A stretch of 64,000 nt of DNA from JACVRW01 sp963837445 (GTDB lineage Bacteria; Actinomycetota; Thermoleophilia; Solirubrobacterales; Thermoleophilaceae), in the NCBI GenBank assembly GCA_963837445.1, contig CAWINK010000022.1, positions 248,001 to 312,000 of the forward strand, given 5' to 3'. Made by a program: the position numbers and the translations under genes. This document shows positions 8,771 through 17,637 of the stretch, piece after piece. The notes below the pieces were generated by a model. That model saw only the letters and a program-made list of their open reading frames with translations, had not been told where the DNA came from and ran no database searches. Each line of letters begins with the position of its first letter. Positions within the stretch are counted from its first letter, which is position 1.

Positions 8771-10133
8771 TCAGGACAGGGGCGGCCGATGGTCCGTCCA
8801 GCGCAGCTCGCCCTCGAGCTGCGCGGCGAGCGCGAGGAGCGTGGCCTCCTCGCCGTGGCGGCCCACGAGCTGCATGCCGATCGGCACGCCGTCGTCACTC
8901 CTGCCGGTGGGCACGGAGAGCGACGGCTGGCCGGTCAGGTTCCATTCGAGCGTGTACGGATAGGCCTGTGCCAGCCCGAGGAAGGTGCGGGCGGCTCCGA
9001 GGCCCTCCCACTGGCCGGCTCGCACCGCCGGGACCGCACTGACCGGCGTGAGCAGCACGTCGTGGCGCTCGAAGAACGGCCGCATGCGCTCGCTGTCGTC
9101 CTCCCCGAGAGCCCATTCGAGCGCGGGCCGCGGGATCGCGTTCCCCATGCGAGCGAAGCCCTTGGTGCGGCGCTGGAGCCGGTCCGGGCGCTCGATGCGC
9201 TCGTCGGCGTCCTGTGCGATGCCGGCGAGGTAGCGGATCGTGCCAGCGCTCACCGGCGGGAAGGGCGGGTGGCTCTGCTCGACCTCGTGGCCAAGCGAGC
9301 GCAGCCGCCCGGCGGTTGCGTCCAGCACGCGCTTGACGTCGTCGTGGACGCGCGTCGGCAGGGCCGCCTTCGTCGAGACGGCCACGCGGAGGCGCCCCGG
9401 GTCGGCGGAGAACGAGTCCCGGAGGTCGTCGTCCGCGGCGCCGACGCTCATCAGCAGCGCGGTGTCCTCGACGCTCCGCGTCTCGAAGCCCACCACGCTC
9501 ATGCCGTACCAGTGCTCCGTGAGCGGGGCGAGCGGGATTCTGTCGCGCGTGGGCTTGAGGCCGACCAGGCCGCAGTTGGACGCGGGAATGCGGATCGAGC
9601 CCGCGCCGTCCGATGCGGTCGCCGCGGCGCAGAGGCCGGCTGCCACGGCAGCCGCGCTGCCGCCGCTCGAGCCGCCCGTGCTGCGGTCGGTGTTCCAGGG
9701 GTTGCGCGTGACCCCGAACGCCGGTCCCTCGGTATCCCCAATGATCACGAGCTCGGGGCAGTTGGTCTTTCCGATGATCACGGCACCCGCGGCACGCAGT
9801 CGCCGCACCAGCTCGCTGTCCTGGGAGGCCGGCGTGAAGTTCGCCGCCGTGCCCCAGGTCGTGACCTCTCCGGTCACGTCCTCGGATTCCTTCACTGCGA
9901 TCGGAACGCCGAGCAGAGGCCTGTCGTCCCCCGCGCCGCGGCGCCCGTCGGCCTGCTGCGCGTCCACGAGCGCGCGCTCCTCCATGACGTTGCCGAAACG
10001 CGTTCAGCTGCGGATCCAGCCGCTCGATCCGCTCGAGGTAGAGGATCACGAGCTCGCGCGACGTGACCTCGCCGCTGCGGATCAGCTCCGCCTGGCGGGC
10101 GACTCCTGCAAAGGCGAGCTCGTCGCGGTCCAT
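8771..10133 (-). CDS. Amidase-signature family amidohydrolase (frame broken by one base)
   Basis: The amidase signature is clear: catalytic Lys in PIAVKES, then STGGSSGGSAAAVAAG with the cis-Ser/nucleophile Ser region and DGAGSIRIPASNCGLVGLKPT. The first 47 codons (DRDELAFAGVARQAELIRSG to LDPQLNAFR) are in one frame and the rest in the next. Dropping one base at 9993-9994 joins LNAFR to NVMEERALVDAQ and gives about 453 residues, the usual length. The family hydrolyses amides of many kinds; the substrate is not evident. It lies just upstream of cysS on the same strand and is divergent from the secreted protein at 10193. Confidence 0.82.
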
Positions 10134-10192
10134 CGGGAGCGCAATCTACACGCGCCTTGCGCCGCCTACTTCTGAGAGTTACGGTCGGCCGC

Positions 10193-11692
10193 ATGACGAC
10201 GCGACTGCTGGCTGTGACGATCGTCGTTGGCCTGGTGGCCGCCGCGCCCGCATCGGCAGTCGCGCCCGGTGCCAACGGGAAGCTGCTCTACACGCTCCAG
10301 ACCACCGGCAACTTCGACATCTGGACGATCCAGGCCGATGGCACCGGGAACGCGCCGCTGATCACCGACCTGAACGACGACCAGGGCGGGTCCTGGTCGC
10401 CCGACGGCACGAAGATCGTCTTCTGGAGTAGGCGGACTGGCGGGGGCGACATCTACATCGCGAACGCGGACGGCACCGACCAGCTACGGCTGACCACCGA
10501 CCCGGCGCAGGAGGCGCACCCGAGCTTCTCGCCCGACGGCACGAAGATCGCGTTCGTCCGCAGGGACCCCGACGACGAGATCTTCGTCATGAACGTGGAT
10601 GGCTCCGGCGTGGACCGACGCACCAACAACACGGTCGCCGATGCCGGTCCAGAGTGGTCTCCCGATGGGACGCGGATCGCATACTTCGCCGCAGGCAACG
10701 TGATCCATGTGATGAACGCCGACGGCTCGAACCAGCACGTGCTCGTTCCTGGCGCGGGCTCGGTAGGCCCTCAGTGGTCGCCGGACGCGCGCAGGGTCCT
10801 CTTCAACCGCAACGATGGGCCCGCCGGCTTGCATCCCTACGTCGTCAATGCCGACGGCACCGGACTCGCACAGCTCGGGCCGGCCCTTCCGAGCTCGCAA
10901 GCCCCGAGCTGGTCACCGGACGGCACCCGGATCGTATTTCTGAGCCTGGGCGGAGGCGGGTCTGACATCTGGATGATGAACGCGGACGGCACCGGCGCCG
11001 CCCCGATCCTGATCGACACACTCATCCGCAGCGGGCCGCGCTGGCAGCCGATTCCCCGGGCCCCGACGGCCCTGACTCAGCCTGCGACCGACGTGACCAC
11101 CGTCACGGCGAAGCTCAACGGGACCATCGACTCGACCGTCCTCCATCCGTCGACGTACTGGTTCGAGTACGGCGTGACCACCGCCTACGGGGCCCGCACA
11201 GCCGACGCCGGGGCGCCCGCGCCGGTCGGCCCGCAGGCGGTCTTGGCCGACGTCACCGGGCTCCAGCCGGCCACCGACTACCACGTGCGGCTCCTCGCGC
11301 GCAACGCGATCGGCACCACGGCGGGAGGCGACGCGACCTTCCGGACACCCAAGGCAACGCCGCGGTCACTCACCCTCCGGGTCACGCCGCGGCGCGATCG
11401 CAGGCTGCCCTTCCGCTACGTCTTCAGCGGGCGTCTCCGCCTGCCCTCAAGCGTGGCCGCCTCGCGAGGTTGCGGTGGCAGAGTGACGATCCAGGTCAGG
11501 CGGGGGAAGCGCAAGGTGGTGACCCGTCGGGCGAGGCTGTCGAGATCATGCAGATACCGCAAGGTCGTCTCCTTCAAGTCCACTCGCCGACTCCGAGCAT
11601 CCAAGGGCCGGCTCAGGGTGACGACCACCTTCCGGGGCAACGCCGTCCTGTCGAGCAAGCGCGCCGCGAAGAGGGTCGTCCGTTTCGGCTGA
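10193..11692 (+). CDS. Secreted TolB/PD40-type beta-propeller protein with Fn3 domain
   Basis: A 499-residue protein. A signal peptide (TTRLLAVTIVVGLVAAAPASA, cleavage after about residue 22) fixes the start at ATG 10193 rather than the upstream TTG. Residues about 30-285 contain at least six PD40 repeats with recurring SWSPDGTKI/FSPDGTKIAF and NADGT motifs, forming a propeller like the C-terminal part of TolB. An Fn3-like domain follows (about 290-385, ending LQPATDYHVRLLARN), then a basic beta-rich C-terminal domain. No enzyme motif is seen. Probably an extracellular binding or structural protein; similar architectures abound in Solirubrobacterales. Confidence 0.78.
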   Translation: MTTRLLAVTIVVGLVAAAPASAVAPGANGKLLYTLQTTGNFDIWTIQADGTGNAPLITDLNDDQGGSWSPDGTKIVFWSRRTGGGDIYIANADGTDQLRLTTDPAQEAHPSFSPDGTKIAFVRRDPDDEIFVMNVDGSGVDRRTNNTVADAGPEWSPDGTRIAYFAAGNVIHVMNADGSNQHVLVPGAGSVGPQWSPDARRVLFNRNDGPAGLHPYVVNADGTGLAQLGPALPSSQAPSWSPDGTRIVFLSLGGGGSDIWMMNADGTGAAPILIDTLIRSGPRWQPIPRAPTALTQPATDVTTVTAKLNGTIDSTVLHPSTYWFEYGVTTAYGARTADAGAPAPVGPQAVLADVTGLQPATDYHVRLLARNAIGTTAGGDATFRTPKATPRSLTLRVTPRRDRRLPFRYVFSGRLRLPSSVAASRGCGGRVTIQVRRGKRKVVTRRARLSRSCRYRKVVSFKSTRRLRASKGRLRVTTTFRGNAVLSSKRAAKRVVRFG

Positions 11693-11704
11693 GGGGTAGG
11701 CGGA

Positions 11705-11956
11705 CTACTCGCCGCGTCCGCGGCTCGCGCGACGCCCACGGCGCGCGAGTCCCAGTGGCAGCAGCGATAACAGCGGCCGCCGCCCCAGGTCGTCGCGGTC
11801 CTCACGGTCGAACGCCCGTGCGAAGCGCGCCGCGCGCTCGGCGGAGTCGTAGCACTTCTCGCCCCCGGCGCCGCAGCCCCTCGTGCATGCCCAGCGCATC
11901 GTCTCGCCCTCCGCGGAGAAGCGCCAGCGATGACCGAATACGCGACAGGCAAGCAC
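11705..11956 (-). CDS. Small Cys/His-containing protein (83 aa)
   Basis: GTG-started 83-residue protein opening LACRVFGHRWRF and continuing with RWACTRGCGAGGEKCY, giving four cysteines and a histidine in a short span that could bind one zinc ion. A charged helix follows (DSAERAARFARAFDRED), then an Arg/Leu-rich tail. The opening resembles small DUF1660-like proteins of actinobacteria. Function unknown. It is convergent with the propeller protein (12 bp between stops) and divergent from the MFS gene. Confidence 0.55.
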   Translation of the reverse strand: MLACRVFGHRWRFSAEGETMRWACTRGCGAGGEKCYDSAERAARFARAFDREDRDDLGRRPLLSLLPLGLARRGRRASRGRGE

Positions 11957-12013
11957 GCCCTGACCCTAGCCGCCCCGGTTTCGCAGGCACCCACCAGGGG
12001 GTACCGGCGCCGC

Positions 12014-13789
12014 ATGGCGAGCGAGAGCGCGGAGCTGGGAACCGTCGAGACGCGGGTGCCGGCCAGGTTGGACCGCCTGCCATGGGCGCGCTTCCACTGG
12101 ATGGTGGTCATCGGGCTGGGAACTGTGTGGATCCTCGACGGCCTCGAGGTCACGATCGTCGGCTCGATCGCCGCGCGGCTCACCAGCGAGGGCAGCGGGC
12201 TCGCGCTCAGCCAGAGCCAGGTTCTCACCGCGGGATCGATCTACGTAGCGGGCGCTTGCCTCGGCGCGCTGTTCTTCGGGCAGCTAACCGACCGCTTCGG
12301 GCGCAAAAGGCTGTTCCTGATCACGCTCTTCGTGTACCTCATTGCGACCGTCGCGACCGCGTTCGCGGAAAGCGCCCTCTACTTCTACGCCTGCCGCTTC
12401 GTCACCGGCGCCGGCATCGGCGGCGAGTACGCAGCGATCAACTCGGCGATCGACGAGCTGATCCCCGCCCGCGTGCGCGGCCGCGTGGACCTCATAATCA
12501 ACGGCTCGTACTGGCTCGGCGCCGCAGGCGGAGCCGTCGCCGCGATCTTCCTGCTCGATACCAGCATCTTCGCCGAGGATCTCGGCTGGCGCCTGGCCTT
12601 CGGGCTCGGCGCGGTGTTTGCCCTCGCGATCCTGCTCGTCCGGCGACACGTGCCCGAGAGCCCCCGCTGGCTGTTCATCCACGGCCGCGAGGAAGAGGCC
12701 GAGCGGATCGTCGAGGGAATCGAGAGCGACGTCCGTGAGAGCACGGACCAGAAGCTCGAGGAGCCGGGCGACGCGATCACGGTCCGCCAGCGCAAGACCA
12801 TCTCCTTCAGAACGATCGCTTCGGTGGCGTTCAAGCGGTACCCGAAGCGAACCGCGCTCGGCTTTGCGCTGTTCGTCGGCCAGGCCTTCATCTACAACGC
12901 GGTCACGTTCGGCCTGGGCACGTTCCTGGTCGAGTTCTACGGCATCAGCGACGCGAAGGTGCCGTTCTACATCGTGCTCTTCGCGCTGAGCAACTTCCTG
13001 GGCCCGCTCCTGCTCGGGCGACTGTTCGACACCGTGGGCCGCAAGCCGATGATCGCCGGCACCTACATCGGGTCGGCCGTCATTCTCGCGGTGCTCACGT
13101 TCCTCTTTGTCGACGACACGCTCGGCACCTGGGGTTTCATGGCGTTCCTGCTCGCGACCTTCTTCCTGGCCTCAGCAGGCGCGAGTGCCGCCTATCTGAC
13201 CGTGTCGGAGATCTTCCCGATGGAGACGCGCGCGCTCGCAATCGCCTTCTTCTATGCCATCGGCACCGCCGTTGGCGGGATCACGGGCCCGTACCTGTTC
13301 GGGAAAATGATCGAGTCGGGCGAGGAAGGGCAGGTGGCGATCGCCTTCTACATCGGCGCAGCGATCATGGCGATCGGCGGGATCGTGGAGCTGTTCCTGG
13401 GTGTCAAGGCCGAGCAGGAGTCGCTCGAGGACATCGCCAAGCCGCTGACTGCGGAGGACGCAGAGGGTGATGGCGAGCCCGAGGCTGAGCGCCCGCGCGA
13501 CGACGCGGCCGCACGCGAGCGCCGGCGCCGCTACCGCCTCGGACCAGGCCAGACCTCGTCCTCTCCGGGCATGTTCGTCTCCGCTCCGATCAAGGTCGAG
13601 TTGGAGCCCGAGGTTGCGGCCATCGAAAGTGTGCTCGCGGGTCGCGAACCGACAGAGCGGCGCGAGCTGGCGCGGCTCGTCGGCGCGCGCTTCTGGGGTC
13701 CCGGCCGTTTCCCGGCGGCCCTTCACGTGGCGGTCGAGTCCGGGCGCGCGCGCCGTGTCGCGCGCAACCGCTTCGGCCCGGCGACCTAG
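12014..13789 (+). CDS. MFS transporter, sugar-porter type, with C-terminal extension
   Basis: A 591-residue transporter with twelve hydrophobic segments. Family signatures are GQLTDRFGRKR after TM2, RFVTGAGIGGEY, PESPRWL before the central loop, and the repeated LLGRLFDTVGRKP in the second half. These fit the sugar-porter branch of the major facilitator superfamily, a proton-linked uptake system in the plasma membrane; the solute is unknown. The start is ATG 12014. After the last helix (about residue 470) comes an extra soluble tail of about 115 residues with a basic linker and a compact domain (EVAAIESVLAGREPTERRELARLVGARFW). Its stop shares a CTAG with the ispF stop. Confidence 0.82.
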   Translation: MASESAELGTVETRVPARLDRLPWARFHWMVVIGLGTVWILDGLEVTIVGSIAARLTSEGSGLALSQSQVLTAGSIYVAGACLGALFFGQLTDRFGRKRLFLITLFVYLIATVATAFAESALYFYACRFVTGAGIGGEYAAINSAIDELIPARVRGRVDLIINGSYWLGAAGGAVAAIFLLDTSIFAEDLGWRLAFGLGAVFALAILLVRRHVPESPRWLFIHGREEEAERIVEGIESDVRESTDQKLEEPGDAITVRQRKTISFRTIASVAFKRYPKRTALGFALFVGQAFIYNAVTFGLGTFLVEFYGISDAKVPFYIVLFALSNFLGPLLLGRLFDTVGRKPMIAGTYIGSAVILAVLTFLFVDDTLGTWGFMAFLLATFFLASAGASAAYLTVSEIFPMETRALAIAFFYAIGTAVGGITGPYLFGKMIESGEEGQVAIAFYIGAAIMAIGGIVELFLGVKAEQESLEDIAKPLTAEDAEGDGEPEAERPRDDAAARERRRRYRLGPGQTSSSPGMFVSAPIKVELEPEVAAIESVLAGREPTERRELARLVGARFWGPGRFPAALHVAVESGRARRVARNRFGPAT

Positions 13790-14262
13790 CTCGCCAGCGT
13801 CGCTATCGCCAGCGCGGCGATTCCCTCGCCACGCCCCACGAAGCCCATGCGCTCACCGCTCGTGAACTTCACGTTCACGGCGCCGGGCTCCACACCTATT
13901 GCGGCGGCCAGCCGCTCTCGCATGTCGTCGCGGAAGGGCGCCAGCTTCGGCTCCTCGCAGGCCACGGTGGCGTCCACGTTCGAGGGAGCCACGCCCGCCT
14001 CGTCCAGCATCGCGCTCACGGCCCGCAGCAGCTCGATCGAGTCGGCGTCGCGCCAGCGCTCGTCGGTGTCGGGGAAGTGCTGGCCGATGTCGCCCATGCC
14101 GGCGGCGCCGAGCAGCGCGTCGATCACCGCGTGGGTGAGCACGTCGGCGTCGGAGTGGCCCGCGAGGCCGGCCTCGGCGCCGGGGATCTCCACGCCCCCT
14201 AGCACCAGGCGGCGGCCCGGCTCGAGCCGGTGGGAGTCCCAGCCGATCCCGGTGCGGGTCAT
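13786..14262 (-). CDS. ispF: 2-C-methyl-D-erythritol 2,4-cyclodiphosphate synthase
   Basis: A 158-residue IspF of normal length. Metal ligands are D9 and H11 in IGWDSHRL and the His of GHSDADVLTH; TSGERMGFVGRGEG near the C-terminus is also typical. It cyclises CDP-ME-2-phosphate in the MEP isoprenoid pathway. The ATG at 14260-14262 overlaps the stop of the upstream PHP gene (ATGA), and ispD lies two genes upstream, so the pathway genes form one overlapping operon. Confidence 0.95.
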   Translation of the reverse strand: MTRTGIGWDSHRLEPGRRLVLGGVEIPGAEAGLAGHSDADVLTHAVIDALLGAAGMGDIGQHFPDTDERWRDADSIELLRAVSAMLDEAGVAPSNVDATVACEEPKLAPFRDDMRERLAAAIGVEPGAVNVKFTSGERMGFVGRGEGIAALAIATLAS

Positions 14263-15098
14263 CCGAGCGGCTCCAGCCGCCGCGATCGCTGGTCGAACAC
14301 AGCGACCTCGCTCACGCCGAGTTCGCCCAACCACTCCACCGCTCGCTCGTACTCATGGCCGAGCTGCTCAGGCGTGTGCGCGTCGCTCGACAGCGCCACG
14401 GGCCGCCCGGCGTCCAGGCACATCTCGAGGAACGGAGCGGCCGGGTAGATCTCGCCGGCCGGCTTGCGCAGGCCCGCCGTGGACACCTCGATCGCCACGT
14501 CGCTGTCCGCGATCCCGTCCATCGCCCGCTCGTAGTAGTGGCGCAGGTCACCGTCCGGCACCGGCACGCGGTTGCCGAACACCTTCACGAGATCGGGATG
14601 GGCCAGGATGTCGAACATGCCTGTGCGCGCGGCCTCGCCGAGCGTCTCGAAGTAGCGCGACCACACCTTCTCAGGATCGCCGCCGCGCCAGATGTCGAAC
14701 GCCTCCCAGTCGGGCTCGCCGTGCACGTCCACGGCATCGTCGCCCATGAAGTGCACCGAGCCGACCACGTAGTCCCACGGCCGTCCGTCGAGCAGGTTCG
14801 CCACGCGGTCCTCGCGCCCGCGGAGGTAGTCCGCCTCGATGCCGAGCTTGAGTCCGTGCTCGCGGACGAAGTCGCAGTACGAGTCGAGGTCGTCCTGCGC
14901 CCAGTAGCGGTACCAGGGGTGCTCCCAGATATCGAGCGACTGCACGAAGCGGTGGATGTGCTCCGCCACTCCGAGCTCCTCGATCCCCCGCTCCGACGCG
15001 GCCTCCCGGTAGCGGTCGACGTTGTCGGCGGTGAAGTAGCGCTCCGCGGTTGTGCCCTCCTCGTCGGGGCGCAGGTGCACGTGGTAGTCAGTCAGCAA
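14259..15098 (-). CDS. PHP-domain phosphatase (histidinol-phosphatase-like)
   Basis: A 279-residue PHP protein. The four PHP metal motifs are visible: DYHVHLRP at residues 4-11, GVAEHIHRF, GIEADY and GSVHFMGDDAV, followed by ILAHPDLVK and LSSDAHTPEQLG. This matches HisJ/HisK-type histidinol-phosphate phosphatases. It sits between ispD and ispF with overlaps of 11 nt and 4 nt, an unusual place for a histidine-biosynthesis enzyme. It may act on another phosphate ester, so the substrate should be treated as open. Confidence 0.82.
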   Translation of the reverse strand: MLTDYHVHLRPDEEGTTAERYFTADNVDRYREAASERGIEELGVAEHIHRFVQSLDIWEHPWYRYWAQDDLDSYCDFVREHGLKLGIEADYLRGREDRVANLLDGRPWDYVVGSVHFMGDDAVDVHGEPDWEAFDIWRGGDPEKVWSRYFETLGEAARTGMFDILAHPDLVKVFGNRVPVPDGDLRHYYERAMDGIADSDVAIEVSTAGLRKPAGEIYPAAPFLEMCLDAGRPVALSSDAHTPEQLGHEYERAVEWLGELGVSEVAVFDQRSRRLEPLG

Positions 15099-15723
15099 GG
15101 AGCGCCTCGACTATGCGCAGGTCCGACGCTCGCGTGACCTTGAGGTTCTCGGGGAACGCCTCCACGACCCTGATCACCCCACCCGCGTCCTCCACCAGTG
15201 CCGCGTCGTCGGTGGCAGCGGCGAGCGCCGCGGCGTCACGTTCGAGTGCCGCGCGCAGCACGTCGGCCTTGAAGACCTGCGGAGTCTGGATCGCCCAGAG
15301 CGCGGAACGATCGAGTGTGCGCACCACGCGGCCGTCCGACGCCGCTTCCTTCACGGTGTCGGTCATCGGCACCGCCGCGATCGCGCCGTCGATGCCCGGC
15401 TCGAGTGCGGCCAGGCAACGCTCGACGAGCTCGCGCGTGACGAGCGGGCGAGCGGCGTCGTGCACCACGACGACCTCCGCCTCGGGTGCCGCCTCAAGCG
15501 CATTGCGCACGGAGGCCGAGCGCGAGTCGCCGCCGCGTACCCGGTCGGGCCCTTCGTCGTAGCCCTCGGGCGCGGCTACGACCACCCGGTCGCAGACCGA
15601 GTCCAGCACCTCGACGCTCCAGTCGAGCAGCGGACGGCCGGCACAAACGACGAACGCCTTGGGCCGGTCGGCACCAAGGCGTTCGCCGCTGCCGCCGGCG
15701 GGAACGATCCCGACGACAGCCAT
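15088..15723 (-). CDS. ispD: 2-C-methyl-D-erythritol 4-phosphate cytidylyltransferase
   Basis: A 211-residue nucleotidyltransferase with the IspD opening VVGIVPAGGSGERLGADRPKA (residues about 3-23), the catalytic-region VVVHDAARPLVT, PMTDTVKE and the ending ENLKVTRASDLRIVEALL. It transfers CMP from CTP to MEP in the non-mevalonate isoprenoid pathway. It heads the ispD-PHP-ispF operon and lies 12 bp downstream of carD on the same strand, an order (carD, ispD, ispF) common in many bacteria. Confidence 0.95.
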   Translation of the reverse strand: MAVVGIVPAGGSGERLGADRPKAFVVCAGRPLLDWSVEVLDSVCDRVVVAAPEGYDEGPDRVRGGDSRSASVRNALEAAPEAEVVVVHDAARPLVTRELVERCLAALEPGIDGAIAAVPMTDTVKEAASDGRVVRTLDRSALWAIQTPQVFKADVLRAALERDAAALAAATDDAALVEDAGGVIRVVEAFPENLKVTRASDLRIVEALLAD

Positions 15724-15735
15724 ATCTCCGTGGTC

Positions 15736-16338
15736 CTACGCCGTGGCCGGCGCGCCGTTGCGACTCTCGTGCGCCGCGGCGATCAGCTCCTCCAGATGCG
15801 ACTCGGCCTCGTCCTCTTCCATGTCGAGCGCGTACATCAGCTCGGACGCGAGGATCTTCTTGGCGCGGGTGTACATCTGCTTCTCGCCCGTCGAGAGGCC
15901 CTTCTCCGTCTCGCGGATGGCGAGGTTGCGGACTACCTCCGCCAGCTCGAAGACATCACCGGTCTTGATCTTCTCTCGGTTGTGCTTGAAACGCCGATTC
16001 CAGTTCTTCGGCATCTGGCTCACGTCGTCGCGGAGGACCGCAAGAACCTTCTTGACGTCTTCCTCCCCGATCACGCGCCTCAGACCCGCCTTGTCGGCGT
16101 TGCAGCACGGGACCATGACCGTCATGTCGTTATGAAGGATCTTGATGGTCAGGTACTCGCGCTTCTCGCCAAGCACCTCCTTCATCTCCTTCTTGAGGAC
16201 CTTGCCGGCCCCATGATGCGGATATACGACCTGGTCGCCGAGCTCGTAGACCGTGGGCTCACGGTCGATCTCGAGGTCCTCGATGAACTCGTCTTCCAAC
16301 ACTGCGTCGCTGATGATGTTCCCCTCCTGCGTTGTCAC
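15736..16338 (-). CDS. carD: CarD-family transcriptional regulator
   Basis: A 200-residue protein. After an acidic N-terminal tail of about 28 residues, the CarD RNA-polymerase-interaction domain begins YELGDQVVYPHHGAGKV, a Tudor-like fold that contacts the beta subunit. A helical DNA-binding part follows, including NWNRRFKHNREKIKTGDVFELAEVVRNL. In mycobacteria CarD stabilises the open promoter complex at rRNA and many other promoters. Translation most simply starts at GTG 16338; the sequence has an AGGAGGGG just inside the frame, so a start a few codons later cannot be excluded. Confidence 0.92.
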   Translation of the reverse strand: MTTQEGNIISDAVLEDEFIEDLEIDREPTVYELGDQVVYPHHGAGKVLKKEMKEVLGEKREYLTIKILHNDMTVMVPCCNADKAGLRRVIGEEDVKKVLAVLRDDVSQMPKNWNRRFKHNREKIKTGDVFELAEVVRNLAIRETEKGLSTGEKQMYTRAKKILASELMYALDMEEDEAESHLEELIAAAHESRNGAPATA

Positions 16339-16365
16339 GGGCGCAATCCGGCGCGCCGTCTGGTT

Positions 16366-17475
16366 TCAGGTTTGCAGATACCGATCCACGAGGTTGATCT
16401 CCTGTAGGCGGCGAAGGCCCTCGCGGATGTCCTTCGCACGCAAGTCCCCGACCCCCTCGACCCCTTCCAACTCAGGGTCGGCGGCGGCCAGGATCTCGTC
16501 CAATCCGTTGAACTCGCTCACGATTGATCCCACCACCATCTTCGGCAGGCGCGGGATTCTCCCCAGTATGCGATAGCCGCGTGGCGCGGCGGGATGGTCG
16601 AGCGTGTTCAGCTTCCGGTCGTAGCCGAGCAGCTCGGCCAGGCGGCCGAAGTCGAGCAAATCCTGGTGTGGGAGCCGGGCCAGCGAGTCGAGAACCATTG
16701 CGAAGCCCTCCTCCGAGGACTCGACTATGTAGTCGCGCACGAGCGCGGATTTGTCGGCGGCCACGCCGACCATGGTCTCCTCGAGCTGCATCTCGATCAG
16801 GCGTCCCTCGGCGCCCAGCTCGACGATGTAGCGCTCGATCTCCACGGCCATACGGGTGACGAGCTCGGAGCGCTGGAGCACCGTGAGCACGTCGTGGAGC
16901 GTCACGCCGCCCTCGAACTCGAGTGCGGTGAGGCGGGTGGAGACCTGGTCGAGGCGGCTGCGGTACTTGTCGAGGGTGGCCAGCGCCTGGTTCGCCTTGG
17001 CGAGCACGACGGGGATGTCCTCGAGGATGTACTTCGCGCCGTCCAGGTAGAGCGAGACGACGCTGCGGCTCGCCGAGATGGCGATCACGAGCGCGTCGGT
17101 CTGCTTCGAGACGCGCTCGGCGGTGCGGTGCCGGGTGCCGGTCTCGAGCGAGAGGATCGTGGGATCCGGCATGAGCTGGACGTTCGCCCACACGATCTTG
17201 GTCCCGTTCGACGCCAGCAGGATCGCGCCGTCCATCTTGCCGAGCTGGTAGAGCATCGCGGGCGTGTAGTCCACTTCCAGCTTGACGCCACCCGACAGCA
17301 GGAAGCTGAGCTCTTCCGACTCCCCGATGCAGATCAGGGCGCCGGTACCGCCCTGGACGATGTTGTCGAGCCCCTCGCGTATTGCGGTGCCGGGGGCGAC
17401 CATCTCAAGGGCTCGTACGAGCCTCGGTTCCTGCCGGGCTTCGAGCTCTGCGACGTCATCCCCGGCATACGGCAT
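16366..17475 (-). CDS. disA: Diadenylate cyclase / DNA integrity scanning protein DisA
   Basis: A 369-residue protein of normal DisA length. The N-terminal diadenylate cyclase domain has the DGA motif at 82-84 and RHR at 115-117 (GTRHRTAERVSKQTDALV), which make c-di-AMP from two ATP. A central helical spine and a C-terminal HhH DNA-binding domain (GLDEILAAADPELEGVEGVGDLRAKDIREGL) follow. ATG 17475 is preferred to the TTG at 17484. It sits between radA and carD; disA-radA linkage is widespread and the two proteins cooperate in DNA repair. Confidence 0.94.
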   Translation of the reverse strand: MPYAGDDVAELEARQEPRLVRALEMVAPGTAIREGLDNIVQGGTGALICIGESEELSFLLSGGVKLEVDYTPAMLYQLGKMDGAILLASNGTKIVWANVQLMPDPTILSLETGTRHRTAERVSKQTDALVIAISASRSVVSLYLDGAKYILEDIPVVLAKANQALATLDKYRSRLDQVSTRLTALEFEGGVTLHDVLTVLQRSELVTRMAVEIERYIVELGAEGRLIEMQLEETMVGVAADKSALVRDYIVESSEEGFAMVLDSLARLPHQDLLDFGRLAELLGYDRKLNTLDHPAAPRGYRILGRIPRLPKMVVGSIVSEFNGLDEILAAADPELEGVEGVGDLRAKDIREGLRRLQEINLVDRYLQT

Positions 17476-17588
17476 GAAGACCAATTCTACGTGACTAACA
17501 GCGGTTTCGCCGCATTTGGTTTGGTTTGCAGGCTTTTAGGCGGTTCGGGAGGCTTCAAACAGCCGCTCTGAGGGGTGCCCGAGCGGAA

Positions 17589-17631
17589 GCTCAACACGAA
17601 AGCGACCACATATGTCGTCGATGTGTTGAGC
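17589..17631. terminator. Hairpin directly after radA
   Basis: A 9-bp outer stem GCTCAACAC / GTGTTGAGC with a smaller inner CGAC/GTCG pair, seven bases after the radA stop on the minus strand. There is no U-tract. It may terminate radA transcription or separate radA from disA; the 160-bp interval holds nothing else that I recognise. Confidence 0.4.
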
Positions 17632-17637
17632 CCGCGA

